From an uncultured Eubacteriales bacterium (lineage in GTDB: Bacteria; Bacillota; Clostridia; Oscillospirales; Acutalibacteraceae): a DNA stretch of 64,000 bases. The position numbers and the translations under genes were made by a program. The DNA lies in the NCBI GenBank assembly GCA_934445015.1, contig CAKSDJ010000001.1, positions 1-64,000 of the forward strand, read 5' to 3'. Shown in pieces: positions 23,160 through 31,557 of this stretch. The notes under the pieces are model-generated. The model was not told the origin of the DNA, made no database searches, and worked only from the letters and a program-made list of their open reading frames with translations. How positions within the stretch are numbered: position 1 is the first letter of the stretch; each line of letters starts with the position of its first letter.

Positions 23160-24284
23160 TTATAAATATTTGAACATAAACGAGTATGAAAAATAAATGT
23201 GTCCGTATATATCGGGGTTTTGTTCACAAATTTGAGTCTGGCGTTTTATAACGTCAACACCGTTTTGCCATTCTTCACGGTCGGGTTCGTTTTGGGTATT
23301 TATTTTATATGCGGCAAGCCCTATCATCAGTTTGACATCTTTGTTATCAGTAACATTTATCCAGTCGGATATCAAATTTTCAAATTTATAATCATCCGTA
23401 GGATAGTTAAATCCGAAATACAGCTGCGGTATTATGTAGTCTATGCAGCCGCTTTCGCACCAGGTATTTATATCGGCATAATGTTTGCTGTAATTTTCAG
23501 AAACGGACGCCGCCGGACTTATACTGAAAACTATATTTGCATCGGTGAATTTGACTGCGGTAAAACAACCGCTTATAAGGGCGTTTACATTTGCCCGACG
23601 CCAGTCGTCGAGCGAGAGCGGTTTTTCGGCATCGGCGCAGTAGGCTTCATAACTTACCTTATCGAATTCGGGGTCGGTCGTGGGATAAAAATAATCGTCA
23701 AAATGTATGCCGTCAACCTTGTAGTTATTTATTATTTCACGTACACCGTCTGTCACAAGTTTGCGCGCCTCACCCGAAGCGGGATTAAGATAAATGCCGT
23801 TGCTTATAACAGCGTTTGTATCGTTTGACACGTCATCGTCGCTAAGCCACTGTTTTACCGGACTTTTTTCATCAAGCGCCGATACGTCGCCGTCGGCAGT
23901 GCGCACGCGGTAAGGGTTGATCCAAGCGTGAAATTTTAAACCTTCGGCGTGACATTTTTCTATCATATATTCAAGCACATCAAAATCATACTGTTTAACG
24001 GTTTCACGAAGCGGAAAATACTGCGAACTGTATATCGAGTCGCAAAACGCCCTTGTATGAACAAACAGGTCGGTTATGCCGCGTGACTTGCAGTTTGATA
24101 CAACCGCGTCAAACCCGTTTTTGAAATCTCCCGTTTTAAGAACAGCGTCAAGTTCGCTGTATGACAACCATACGCCCGAGACGTAACTTTCGGCGGTATC
24201 GGTTTTGCGTGTTTTATTTTCTTTTTGGGGCGAACAACCGGTAAGCAATATCAGCGAAAGCGCTATGCACAATATCCTTTTCAT
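23160..24284 (-). CDS. lipoprotein with a GHL10/DUF187-type glycoside-hydrolase-like domain
   Basis: A 374-residue lipoprotein: signal MKRILCIALSLILLTGC with the lipobox LTGC (Cys 17). The body is a (beta/alpha)8-type domain with GVWLSYSELDAV, FVHTRAFCDSIYSSQYFP, HAWINPYRV, VDGIHFDDYFYP and DWRRANVN, the pattern of DUF187/GHL10 proteins that act on cell-wall glycan or polysaccharide. Asp residues in HFDDYFYP are the likely catalytic site. I start at the ATG 24284 rather than an upstream frame start at 24332, since only it places the signal peptide at the N-terminus. Its divergent promoter is at 24320-24348. Confidence 0.88.
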   Translation of the reverse strand: MKRILCIALSLILLTGCSPQKENKTRKTDTAESYVSGVWLSYSELDAVLKTGDFKNGFDAVVSNCKSRGITDLFVHTRAFCDSIYSSQYFPLRETVKQYDFDVLEYMIEKCHAEGLKFHAWINPYRVRTADGDVSALDEKSPVKQWLSDDDVSNDTNAVISNGIYLNPASGEARKLVTDGVREIINNYKVDGIHFDDYFYPTTDPEFDKVSYEAYCADAEKPLSLDDWRRANVNALISGCFTAVKFTDANIVFSISPAASVSENYSKHYADINTWCESGCIDYIIPQLYFGFNYPTDDYKFENLISDWINVTDNKDVKLMIGLAAYKINTQNEPDREEWQNGVDVIKRQTQICEQNPDIYGHIYFSYSFMFKYL

Positions 24285-24319
24285 ATTTTTTCTCATTTCT
24301 TTTTTAACTAATACAGTAT

Positions 24320-24348
24320 ATTTTAAACGCATTATAAAAATTCATCAA
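24320..24348 (-). promoter_or_regulatory. promoter of the GHL10-like lipoprotein gene
   Basis: On the minus strand TTGATG (24348-24343) and TAAAAT (24325-24320) are separated by 17 bp. Confidence 0.6.
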
Positions 24349-24363
24349 GTATTATTTTTTCGC

Positions 24364-24392
24364 TTGATTATATAAACATAATATTGTATAAT
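24364..24392 (+). promoter_or_regulatory. promoter of the DUF2975-ACT-UPF0210 operon
   Basis: TTGATT (24364-24369) and TATAAT (24387-24392) with a 17-bp spacer, divergent from the lipoprotein promoter. Confidence 0.7.
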
Positions 24393-24413
24393 GCTTTTAC
24401 GAGGTGATCTGCT

Positions 24414-24875
24414 TTGCATAATTATAAAAAATCGGTTAAATTTACCTTGATTTTGGTATACGTAGCAATATTTTTATTGTTTGCAATGGTTGTTGCACTG
24501 CCGTGGATTGTAACATGGTACGTTGAGGTCCGTGGTAAAGACGCAGGTCTGCCTGCCGTTATAATGCTTACGTGTTACCCGTGTGTTCCGCCTGTGGCGA
24601 TAGCATTATTTGCTTTAAAAAGTATGCTTAAAAATATACTTAACGGCTTAATCTTCGGTGACGAAAACATATGCTCACTTAACAAAATCGCGGTAAGCAG
24701 TCTTATATGCGGCGTTATAACCGCAGTTGCAGGGTATTTTTATCTACCGTTTTATTTTGTAAGTCTGGCGGCGTTTGGGTGTGCGATTATTATAAAAGCC
24801 ATAAAAGATACTTTTGCCGCCCAACTTGAAAACCAGCGTGAAAAATTATATGAATCCGTGAGGGAAGAATTATGA
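24414..24875 (+). CDS. DUF2975 family membrane protein
   Basis: A 153-residue protein with four predicted membrane helices (about 10-30, 43-66, 87-106 and 110-130). The loop ILNGLIFGDENICSLNKIAVSSLICG after the second helix is the DUF2975 pattern (G-x-[VI]-F...N...L). The family has no known function and often lies beside a small helix-turn-helix gene, absent here. The start is TTG at 24414 behind GAGGTGAT. It overlaps the ACT gene by 4 bp, so the three genes form a coupled unit. Confidence 0.82.
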   Translation: MHNYKKSVKFTLILVYVAIFLLFAMVVALPWIVTWYVEVRGKDAGLPAVIMLTCYPCVPPVAIALFALKSMLKNILNGLIFGDENICSLNKIAVSSLICGVITAVAGYFYLPFYFVSLAAFGCAIIIKAIKDTFAAQLENQREKLYESVREEL

Positions 24876-25144
24876 AAAAAACAGTAATTTCGGTAATAGG
24901 TAAAGACGCCGTAGGCATTACCGCAAAAGTAAGCGCCGCCTGCGGCGAACATAACGTTAATATTGTGGATATAACCCAGTCGGTTTTGCAGGATATGTTT
25001 GTAATGGTAATGCTTACCGATATATCTGCCATTGACTGCTCGTTTAAAGATTTTTCTGACAGTATGTGTAAATTAGGCAAAGAATCAAATCTTGAAATAC
25101 GCGTTATGCACGAAGATATTTTTAACTCGATGCACAGAATTTAA
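24872..25144 (+). CDS. ACT-domain protein (UPF0237 family)
   Basis: A 90-residue stand-alone ACT domain: [36 protein letters not shown] gives the ligand-binding strand-helix start, followed by [14 protein letters not shown] domains bind amino acids or similar small ligands and usually regulate partners. The conserved neighbour is the UPF0210 protein 10 bp downstream, an association found across many bacteria and archaea. The ligand is unknown. Confidence 0.92.
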   Translation: MKKTVISVIGKDAVGITAKVSAACGEHNVNIVDITQSVLQDMFVMVMLTDISAIDCSFKDFSDSMCKLGKESNLEIRVMHEDIFNSMHRI

Positions 25145-25154
25145 GGGGATATTT

Positions 25155-26510
25155 ATGCTTAATCTCGGTGATATTTTAGAAACGATCAATATGATCCGTC
25201 AGGAAAATCTTGACATACGCACAATCACAATGGGTATATCCCTGCTTGACTGTGCCGACAGTAATATTGATGTTTCGTGCGAAAAAATTTACAACAAAAT
25301 AACTCGTCTTGCCGGCAATCTTGTAAAAGTGGGTTGCGATATTGAAAATGAATACGGTATTCCGATTATCAACAAACGCATTTCGGTGACCCCTATTGCT
25401 ATGCTTGTTGCGGTTTCGGGCGGCGACCCCGTTAAATACGCCCTTACCCTGCAGCGTGCGGCTGACACGGTGGGTGTTAATTTTATAGGCGGTTTTTCGG
25501 CGCTTGTGCAAAAGGGTTTCTCAGCCGGTGATATTGAACTTATAAAATCTATACCGCGCGCTTTAAGCGAAACGCAAAACATTTGCTCATCGGTAAACAT
25601 AGGCTCAACAAAAGCCGGTATAAATATGGACGCCGTAAAACTTATGGGTGAAACCATTCGCGAAAGCGCATTGCTTACTGCCGATCGCGACTGTATAGGC
25701 CCTGCAAAACTGGTCGTATTTTGCAACGCACCTGAAGATAACCCGTTTATGGCCGGCGCATTTCACGGTGTGGGTGAACCCGACTGCGTTATTCACGTGG
25801 GCGTTTCGGGTCCCGGCGTTGTTTATTCGGCACTTAAAAAGTGTGACGGTGACCTGTGCGCTGTAGCCGAAGTAATAAAACGGACCGCGTTTAAAATAAC
25901 CCGTGTCGGTCAGCTCGTGGGCAGTGAAGCCGCAAAAAGGCTCGGCGTGCCGTTTGGCATAGTTGATTTGTCGCTTGCACCGACACCGGCGGTGGGCGAC
26001 TCGGTAGCAAGAATACTTGAAGAGATAGGACTCGGCATTTGCGGAACCCACGGTACCACAGCCGCGCTCGCCATGCTTAATGACGCTGTCAAAAAGGGTG
26101 GAGTTATGGCGTGCAACTCGGTAGGCGGACTTTCGGGCGCGTTTATACCTGTATCTGAAGATGAGGGTATGATAGCGGCAGCACGCAGCGGTGACCTTAA
26201 AATAGAAAAACTTGAGGCAATGACCGCAGTTTGCTCTGTGGGCCTTGATATGATAGCAATTCCCGGAGATACACCGAGCGAGGTCATATCGGCAATAATT
26301 GCCGATGAAGCAGCCATAGGTATGGTAAACTCAAAAACCACCGCTGTGCGCGTAATACCTGCAATAGGCAAAAAAGCCGGTGAGGAACTTAACTTCGGCG
26401 GATTGTTGGGCGAAGCACCGATTATGGGCGTGAACCTGAGCGCCAGCCCAAAAAAATTTATTGACCGCGGCGGCAGAATACCGGCGCCTATGCAAAGCCT
26501 TAAAAATTAA
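25155..26510 (+). CDS. PFL (UPF0210/DUF711) family protein
   Basis: A 451-residue cytosolic protein related in fold to glycyl-radical enzymes but without an evident glycyl-radical C-terminus. Diagnostic stretches are [53 protein letters not shown] and [22 protein letters not shown]. The ATG at 25155 has AAGGGG 6 nt upstream and follows the ACT gene by 10 bp. Function is unknown for the family; pairing with an ACT domain suggests amino-acid-linked regulation. A terminator follows at 26524. Confidence 0.93.
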   Translation: MLNLGDILETINMIRQENLDIRTITMGISLLDCADSNIDVSCEKIYNKITRLAGNLVKVGCDIENEYGIPIINKRISVTPIAMLVAVSGGDPVKYALTLQRAADTVGVNFIGGFSALVQKGFSAGDIELIKSIPRALSETQNICSSVNIGSTKAGINMDAVKLMGETIRESALLTADRDCIGPAKLVVFCNAPEDNPFMAGAFHGVGEPDCVIHVGVSGPGVVYSALKKCDGDLCAVAEVIKRTAFKITRVGQLVGSEAAKRLGVPFGIVDLSLAPTPAVGDSVARILEEIGLGICGTHGTTAALAMLNDAVKKGGVMACNSVGGLSGAFIPVSEDEGMIAAARSGDLKIEKLEAMTAVCSVGLDMIAIPGDTPSEVISAIIADEAAIGMVNSKTTAVRVIPAIGKKAGEELNFGGLLGEAPIMGVNLSASPKKFIDRGGRIPAPMQSLKN

Positions 26511-26523
26511 AAAATATAAAAAC

Positions 26524-26559
26524 GCGCCTATGATACCACTGTATTACGGGCGCATTTTT
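26524..26559 (+). terminator. terminator after the UPF0210 gene
   Basis: GCGCCTATGATAC and GTATTACGGGCGC pair at 12 of 13 positions around CACT, followed by ATTTTT. Confidence 0.85.
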
Positions 26560-26633
26560 ATGCAAAAAATAAACGTTGCCGCCTACCCTCTTGCCTATTC
26601 GGATATACAACCGCCGATATGTCAAAATCTAAC

Positions 26634-26662
26634 TTGCATTCCGTACTTTTTTATGTTATAAT
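26634..26662 (+). promoter_or_regulatory. promoter of the pnuC-family gene
   Basis: TTGCAT (26634-26639) and TATAAT (26657-26662) with a 17-bp spacer; transcript starts near 26669. Confidence 0.7.
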
Positions 26663-26668
26663 ACTACG

Positions 26669-26772
26669 CGATATATGAAACTGCTACCGAGTAGTAGAAT
26701 GCAAAGCATTCGTTTACACATCATTAGGTCTTAGAAGATGTGTATGCGGATGTTTGTTTTTTTCGGAGGCTA
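26669..26772 (+). promoter_or_regulatory. structured leader of the pnuC-family gene, possible riboswitch
   Basis: Three small hairpins follow in series: CTAC-CGA-GTAG, GAATGC-AAA-GCATTC, and ACACATC ... GATGTGT around a 14-nt loop (about 26720-26748). A T7 run then precedes the GGAGG. Vitamin-transporter genes of this family are often riboswitch controlled (for example NAD+-type motifs), but I could not match this one to a known class. Confidence 0.35.
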
Positions 26773-26778
26773 TGGGTT

Positions 26779-27463
26779 ATGTTAAACAAACTGTTTAATT
26801 ATTTTACAAAAAAAGAAATCGCGCTGTGGTGCGCGTCGGTTATTTTTATTGTTTTGTCATTCGGCATATTTGACCGTGAAAATTACCTAACGTTGACCGC
26901 TTCACTGATAGGCGTTACTTCTCTTGTATTTAACGCCAAAGGCAACCCTTTCGGTCAGTTTTTGATGATAATTTTCAGCCTGCTATACGGAATCATATCG
27001 TTTACCTTTGCATATTACGGCAAAATGATAACCTATCCCGGAATGACAATGCCCATGGCGGTTTTTGCCCTTGTTGCGTGGCTCAAAAATCCGTACAACG
27101 GAAACAAGTCAGAAGTAAAAGTGAATTCGATAAGTAAAAAAAACCGCATTTATGTTGATTGCAACGGTTGCAATAACAGCAGTTTTTTATTTTATTCTTG
27201 AGGCGTTTAACACGTCAAATATTGTTCCGAGCACGATTTCGGTTACAACAAGTTTTTTGGCGGTGTATCTGACTTTCAGAAGAAGCGCCTATTATGCAAT
27301 GTCATACGCCGCTAACGATATTGTACTGATTGTGTTGTGGATACTTGCAAGTTTTACCGATAAGCGGTATATTTCTGTAGTGGTTTGTTTTGCCGCTTTT
27401 TTGATAAATGATCTGTACGGATTTATAAATTGGCAAAGTATGAAAAAACGGCAAAGCGTATAA
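26779..27463 (+). pseudogene. pnuC: PnuC-family nicotinamide riboside transporter, frameshifted at an A8 tract
   Basis: The two parts together are a complete seven-helix PnuC-type vitamin transporter, predicted to import nicotinamide riboside for NAD salvage. The first frame (from ATG 26779, GGAGG 9 nt upstream) covers MLNKLFNYFTKKEIALW through WLKNPYNGNKSEVKVNSISKK. The second frame, beginning about 27144, resumes with FMLIATVAITAVFYFI and ends INDLYGFINWQSMKKRQ. They join at eight A residues (27136-27143); seven A residues would restore one frame of about 228 residues. This is a frameshift mutation, a sequencing error or a slippage site. Codon usage and hydrophobicity stay gene-like on both sides, so decay, if real, is recent. 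pncB elsewhere in the window serves the same cofactor. Confidence 0.82.
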
Positions 27464-27516
27464 CACATACGGCGACTGCCCCTTTTTAAGTTTTAAACGG
27501 ACTTTTTAATACAATA

Positions 27517-27558
27517 TAAAAACAGCAGCCTGAATTAAAATTCAGGCTGCTGTTTTTA
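27517..27558. terminator. bidirectional terminator between pnuC and the oxidoreductase genes
   Basis: AAAAACAGCAGCCTGAATT and AATTCAGGCTGCTGTTTTT form a near-perfect long stem with an AAAA-type loop. Confidence 0.95.
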
Positions 27559-27561
27559 TGT

Positions 27562-28413
27562 TTAATAATCGTTATTTACGTTTATCCACTCACCGGGATG
27601 TTCCATACCCTTTTTGCCTGCTTCTCTTGCGGCGGCAATTACAAGGGTTTCATTATGGCTTACAGGCTCTTTACCGGTTCTGAAAAACTCTACCATAGTT
27701 TTGTAATGATATATCCAAAAATCGTAACTGCAATTTATAAGCATATTCGAAGTCGGGATAGATATATTCATCATATACGGAGTATCATAATTAAAACTGT
27801 TTACAACTATGTATCTGCCGCTTTCAAGTTCTACCGTTACCGAGTAAAAGGCATCGCCGCGGTATACGCTCATTACCCTTTTTGCAGGTTCTTCCATAAG
27901 CATCATAGCGGGCTCTAATGCGTGAAGAATATAGTTATCAAAAGAATTTTGCGGCGTAAATACAACAAGCGACTCAATTGCCTTGCGGTCTACCTTTTGG
28001 TATTCCTGCGCGTAACGCAAAGATGAACAGGTGTAGCAGGGTGTTCCGCTTTTTTCGGCAATTTCAAACATACGCTTGGCAGAAGCCAGATCGGTACCGA
28101 ACGGTTTGTCTACAAAACAGGGTTTTCCGCTTGCAAGCGCTGCGCGGCTCAGATCCTCTTTGCGTTCGCAGTTATCGGGCGCAAATACCATTAAAACATC
28201 TGATTTTTCAACAACTTCTTCTATGGTTTTGCAATATTCGACACCGTTTTTTTCGCACCACTGCTCGCTTGTGGTTCCGTTTACGGGATTTGCAATCTCG
28301 CCGTAAGCAAAGCAGACTTTAACTTCACCGTCAGACTGTTTTTCAAGATGTGCCGGCGCGCTGTTTGCGTGAAACTCATCCAAGTAATAATCTATAAATC
28401 CAACTTTAATCAT
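27562..28413 (-). CDS. Gfo/Idh/MocA family oxidoreductase (short type)
   Basis: An NAD(P)-dependent oxidoreductase-like protein of 283 residues, shorter than the usual 330-380. The N-terminus MIKVGFIDYYLDEFHANSAP lacks the classic GxGxxG loop, having GFIDYYLDE instead. The DVLMVFAPDN and KPCFVDKPFGTD segments (Lys of the family's DKP/EKP motif) are present, and CYTCSSLRYAQEY follows. The missing glycine loop and short C-terminus make the cofactor uncertain. It is the last gene of an AraC-Gfo-Gfo unit, 12 bp after the previous gene, so a sugar or inositol-type substrate is likely. Confidence 0.87.
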   Translation of the reverse strand: MIKVGFIDYYLDEFHANSAPAHLEKQSDGEVKVCFAYGEIANPVNGTTSEQWCEKNGVEYCKTIEEVVEKSDVLMVFAPDNCERKEDLSRAALASGKPCFVDKPFGTDLASAKRMFEIAEKSGTPCYTCSSLRYAQEYQKVDRKAIESLVVFTPQNSFDNYILHALEPAMMLMEEPAKRVMSVYRGDAFYSVTVELESGRYIVVNSFNYDTPYMMNISIPTSNMLINCSYDFWIYHYKTMVEFFRTGKEPVSHNETLVIAAAREAGKKGMEHPGEWINVNNDY

Positions 28414-28425
28414 TGCAAACTCCCC

Positions 28426-29484
28426 TTAATCAAGCGTAATTTCTTTATGTATATCCGACGAATCATATATCGCCTGCATCATACGCGCGGTAATAATATT
28501 GGTATCAATATGCGAAGGCAGCTTTTTGCCCGTTTTTATGCAATCGATAAACTCATTGATCTCACTTTCGAAATGGTTGTTCGGCTCAAATTCGGGCCTG
28601 TATTCATAAACCTTGCCGTCTTTTACGGTGTAAACCGCAAATTCTTTTGTGTAATAGTCGATGCGCGCACCGCCCTTATCACCCATAAAGTCGATATACA
28701 TTTCTTCATGATTTATGTTTTGCGCCCACGCGCCGTTTACCGTAATTGTCGGACCCTGCGTGCGGATAAGTGCCGTAACGGAATCGTCAACATCATATAT
28801 GCCGTCGAGTTTTGGCGGACCTGCCCACATTGTACCGGGATAAACATATTCGGATATATTTTTGCCGAGTTTGCAAAAAGCCTCACCCGTAACGGTGGTG
28901 GGTTTTGGGTCGCCGCAGCAGAACATAACTATGTCAAGAAAATGTACGCCCCAATCAATAAGCGCACCGCCGCCGGCAACCGCCTTTGTTGTAAAATCAC
29001 CGCCGAGACCCGGTATTGAACGGTAAGCGCGAAAACTTACATAAACGTGAAAAATGTCGCCGAGAGCACCCTCATCAATAAGTTTTTTAAGTGCCTTGAC
29101 GCCGTTGTTAAAGCGGTTGCAAACGCCTATATTAAGCACCTTGCCGGTTTCATGCTGCACTTTTTGCATTTCAAGCGCTTCACTAAGCACACGTGCAGCG
29201 GGTTTTTCGCAAAGTACGTTTTTGCCTGCGCGCATAGCGTCGATTGAAATTACAGAGTGCATACGGTTAGGCGTGCAAACCGATATTGCCTCTACCTCAG
29301 GGTCGGCAAGAACTTCTTTGTAATCGGTTACCGCAATTCCGCAACCGTATTTTTCTACCGCTGCCTCTGCCCTTTCGGGAATAATATCGCAAAAATATTT
29401 AATTTCTGCCTCTGGGTTTTTAAGGTATGCGGGGATATGCGACCTGTTTGCGATTGTACCGCAACCTATAATTGCAACTTTCAT
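28426..29484 (-). CDS. Gfo/Idh/MocA family oxidoreductase
   Basis: A 352-residue NAD(P)-dependent sugar dehydrogenase-type protein. The Rossmann loop is canonical (MKVAIIGCGTIANRSHIPAY), followed by SVCTPNRMHS and the catalytic-type CEKP (Lys about 95), then GVCNRFNNGV and WGVHFLDIVMF with His in the usual active-site helix. Substrate is likely a sugar, inositol or sugar acid derivative; it cannot be named. The gene is 9 bp downstream of an AraC-type regulator and upstream of a second oxidoreductase. Confidence 0.94.
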   Translation of the reverse strand: MKVAIIGCGTIANRSHIPAYLKNPEAEIKYFCDIIPERAEAAVEKYGCGIAVTDYKEVLADPEVEAISVCTPNRMHSVISIDAMRAGKNVLCEKPAARVLSEALEMQKVQHETGKVLNIGVCNRFNNGVKALKKLIDEGALGDIFHVYVSFRAYRSIPGLGGDFTTKAVAGGGALIDWGVHFLDIVMFCCGDPKPTTVTGEAFCKLGKNISEYVYPGTMWAGPPKLDGIYDVDDSVTALIRTQGPTITVNGAWAQNINHEEMYIDFMGDKGGARIDYYTKEFAVYTVKDGKVYEYRPEFEPNNHFESEINEFIDCIKTGKKLPSHIDTNIITARMMQAIYDSSDIHKEITLD

Positions 29485-29493
29485 AATACTACC

Positions 29494-30393
29494 TCACTTT
29501 GTTATATGATCAGAGCTGTTTGGCTCGGATTTGCGAAATTTTTCGGCATAGGCGCTCGGGCTCATACTCTCTCGCGCTGAAAACGCCTTGCTGAACACGT
29601 GTATGCTGCTGTAGCCCATTTTTTCGGCAACGGCGGTCACGCTGTAACCCTCACACAGCAGCTCACACGCGCGTTTGTGGCGGCTCATCAAAAAGAACTC
29701 CTGCAAACTTATACCCATGGATTTTGAAAAAAACGATGATATATATGAGTAACTGTATCCGAACTTTTCGGGCAATTTTTTTAAAACGGCAATATCCTCG
29801 GCATAAGAATCTATAAACGAACATATTTGCGAAACGGTGTGTTTTTTGCCGAACCTCAAATCCGGAAAATAAACGCTGTTTGCCGAACCGTCGAGCGAAC
29901 GCATAGTGTAAATAAGCAATTTACGCACACTGTCGGCAACGATTATTTCAGAAAACTCATCCTTGCCGTATAAATTAAAAAATATATCGTGAAAAGTCTG
30001 CGGTATTCCGCGGTCGGCTTCGCCCATACCTGCACCGTTTTTTTGAAAAAACTCATTCAGCGACTGTTCGCAATGATTTGATATGTCTGCAATTTCAAAG
30101 GCGATATAATAATATCTGAGCGACTTACCGTCGGCACTGTCAATAGCGTGCAGTGTATCTTTAGGATTAAAAATAACATCGCCGCTTTTGCAAAAATATT
30201 CTTTATCGCCGCAAAGTATGTTAGCATTGCCGCTTACAATGTATGTTATTTCATTTGCGACCTGAGTATGTTTTCGGCACTTAAAACCCGAATAGGTGTC
30301 GATATCGCCGACCTGTATTATATTAAACGGTGCAAAAAACATAGGTTCTTCATAAAAAACATTGTCAAAATGGAACTTAACAAAATCAGGCAT
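29494..30393 (-). CDS. AraC-family transcriptional regulator with N-terminal cupin domain
   Basis: A 299-residue one-component sugar-type regulator. Residues about 1-120 are a cupin sensor (VGDIDTYSGFKCRKHTQVANEITYIVSG, CKSGDVIFNPKDTLHAI); residues about 200-299 hold two helix-turn-helices (LKKLPEKFGYSYSYISSFFSKSMGISLQEFF and VTAVAEKMGYSSIHVFSKAF). I start at ATG 30393 with GGAGG upstream; a start at 30456 is not supported by a ribosome-binding site. It is upstream of two oxidoreductase genes it probably controls, and has a close paralogue next door. Confidence 0.93.
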   Translation of the reverse strand: MPDFVKFHFDNVFYEEPMFFAPFNIIQVGDIDTYSGFKCRKHTQVANEITYIVSGNANILCGDKEYFCKSGDVIFNPKDTLHAIDSADGKSLRYYYIAFEIADISNHCEQSLNEFFQKNGAGMGEADRGIPQTFHDIFFNLYGKDEFSEIIVADSVRKLLIYTMRSLDGSANSVYFPDLRFGKKHTVSQICSFIDSYAEDIAVLKKLPEKFGYSYSYISSFFSKSMGISLQEFFLMSRHKRACELLCEGYSVTAVAEKMGYSSIHVFSKAFSARESMSPSAYAEKFRKSEPNSSDHITK

Positions 30394-30506
30394 TTTAATT
30401 AGCCTCCCGTTTAAGATTTTAGCACTAATAAATTCTTTTTTATTTGTTATTATCACAGTTTTTATTTAGCATTTTTTATTATGCCAAAAAACAAATAAAA
30501 GTGCAA

Positions 30507-30537
30507 GAAAAAAGCACCGATTGTTATCGGTGCTTTT
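30507..30537 (-). terminator. terminator after the second AraC gene
   Basis: AAAGCACCGAT and ATCGGTGCTTT pair around TGTT; the leftward transcript then reads TTTTTTC. Confidence 0.92.
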
Positions 30538-30561
30538 AATAACATTTATGTTTTAACAATT

Positions 30562-31443
30562 TTATTTGTTTTTCCGTTTTTCGGCATAAACGCTCGGCGA
30601 TACGCCCTCGCGCGCCGAGAATGCGTTACTGAACGCGTGTATACTGCTGTAACCCATTCTTTCGGCAACCTCGGTAACCGAAAGACCGTTTTTCAGCAGA
30701 TCACATTCATATTTGTGACGCGCTATCAAAAAATAATTTTTAAGGCTTATACCCATAGATTTCGAGAAAAACGATGAAAGATACGAATAACTGTACCCGA
30801 ATTTTTCGGGCAGTTTTTTAAGCGTTCCTATATCCTCGACCGAAGAGTCCATAAATGAACATATCTGCGAAATGATACGCTTTTTGCCGAAACGCGCATC
30901 GGGTATATATACACGGTTTGCCTTGCCTTCAAAAGAGCGCACCGTATAAATCAGTATTTTTCGGATACTGTCAACAATAAGTAATTTTGAAAGGTCGTCC
31001 TCTTCATAAAGGTTGATAAATATATCCTGAAAAGCGCTGGGAATTGATTTATCGGCTGTTGCAGACCCTGAACTTATGTTTTTGAAAAAACTGTCAAGTA
31101 TTTTTTCAGCCTCGCCCTCTACGTCGTCAATACCAAACGACAGCGAATAATAGCGGAGTGACTGACTGCCGACATTTTTTATAGCGTGCACCGTACCCTT
31201 AGCGTTGTATATTACATCGCCGGATTTACAAGTGCAAACTCTGTCGCCGCAGGTTATCTCTGCGCTGCCTTTAACAATATACGTAATTTCATTTTGATTG
31301 TTTTGATGATCTGCCATCTCAAAACCGGGGTAAGTGTCTATTTCGCCCAACTGATACACGGTAAAAGGCAGCAAATGCACGGGATCATCGATAAACCAGT
31401 TATCGAAATGAAATTTTATATGCTCTGAAGATGCCTGAGTCAT
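30562..31443 (-). CDS. AraC-family transcriptional regulator, paralogue
   Basis: A 293-residue regulator with the same layout as the neighbouring one: cupin sensor (FTVYQLGEIDTYPGFEMADHQNNQNEITYIVKG; CKSGDVIYNAKGTVHAI) and two C-terminal helix-turn-helices (KKLPEKFGYSYSYLSSFFSKSMGISLKNYF; VTEVAERMGYSSIHAFSNAF). The DNA-binding halves of the two proteins are almost identical while the cupin cores differ, which points to a duplication with diverged ligand. Start at ATG 31443 behind AAGGGGG. It is alone, with its own terminator, so its targets are not obvious. Confidence 0.93.
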   Translation of the reverse strand: MTQASSEHIKFHFDNWFIDDPVHLLPFTVYQLGEIDTYPGFEMADHQNNQNEITYIVKGSAEITCGDRVCTCKSGDVIYNAKGTVHAIKNVGSQSLRYYSLSFGIDDVEGEAEKILDSFFKNISSGSATADKSIPSAFQDIFINLYEEDDLSKLLIVDSIRKILIYTVRSFEGKANRVYIPDARFGKKRIISQICSFMDSSVEDIGTLKKLPEKFGYSYSYLSSFFSKSMGISLKNYFLIARHKYECDLLKNGLSVTEVAERMGYSSIHAFSNAFSAREGVSPSVYAEKRKNK

Positions 31444-31557
31444 AAAAATCCCCCTTCGCAAATTACATATTTTTCATTATATATTATAATACACATATTT
31501 GAATTTGTATTTAATATTACAAAATTTGTTTTTTACTATTTTTTATCACAAATAAAA

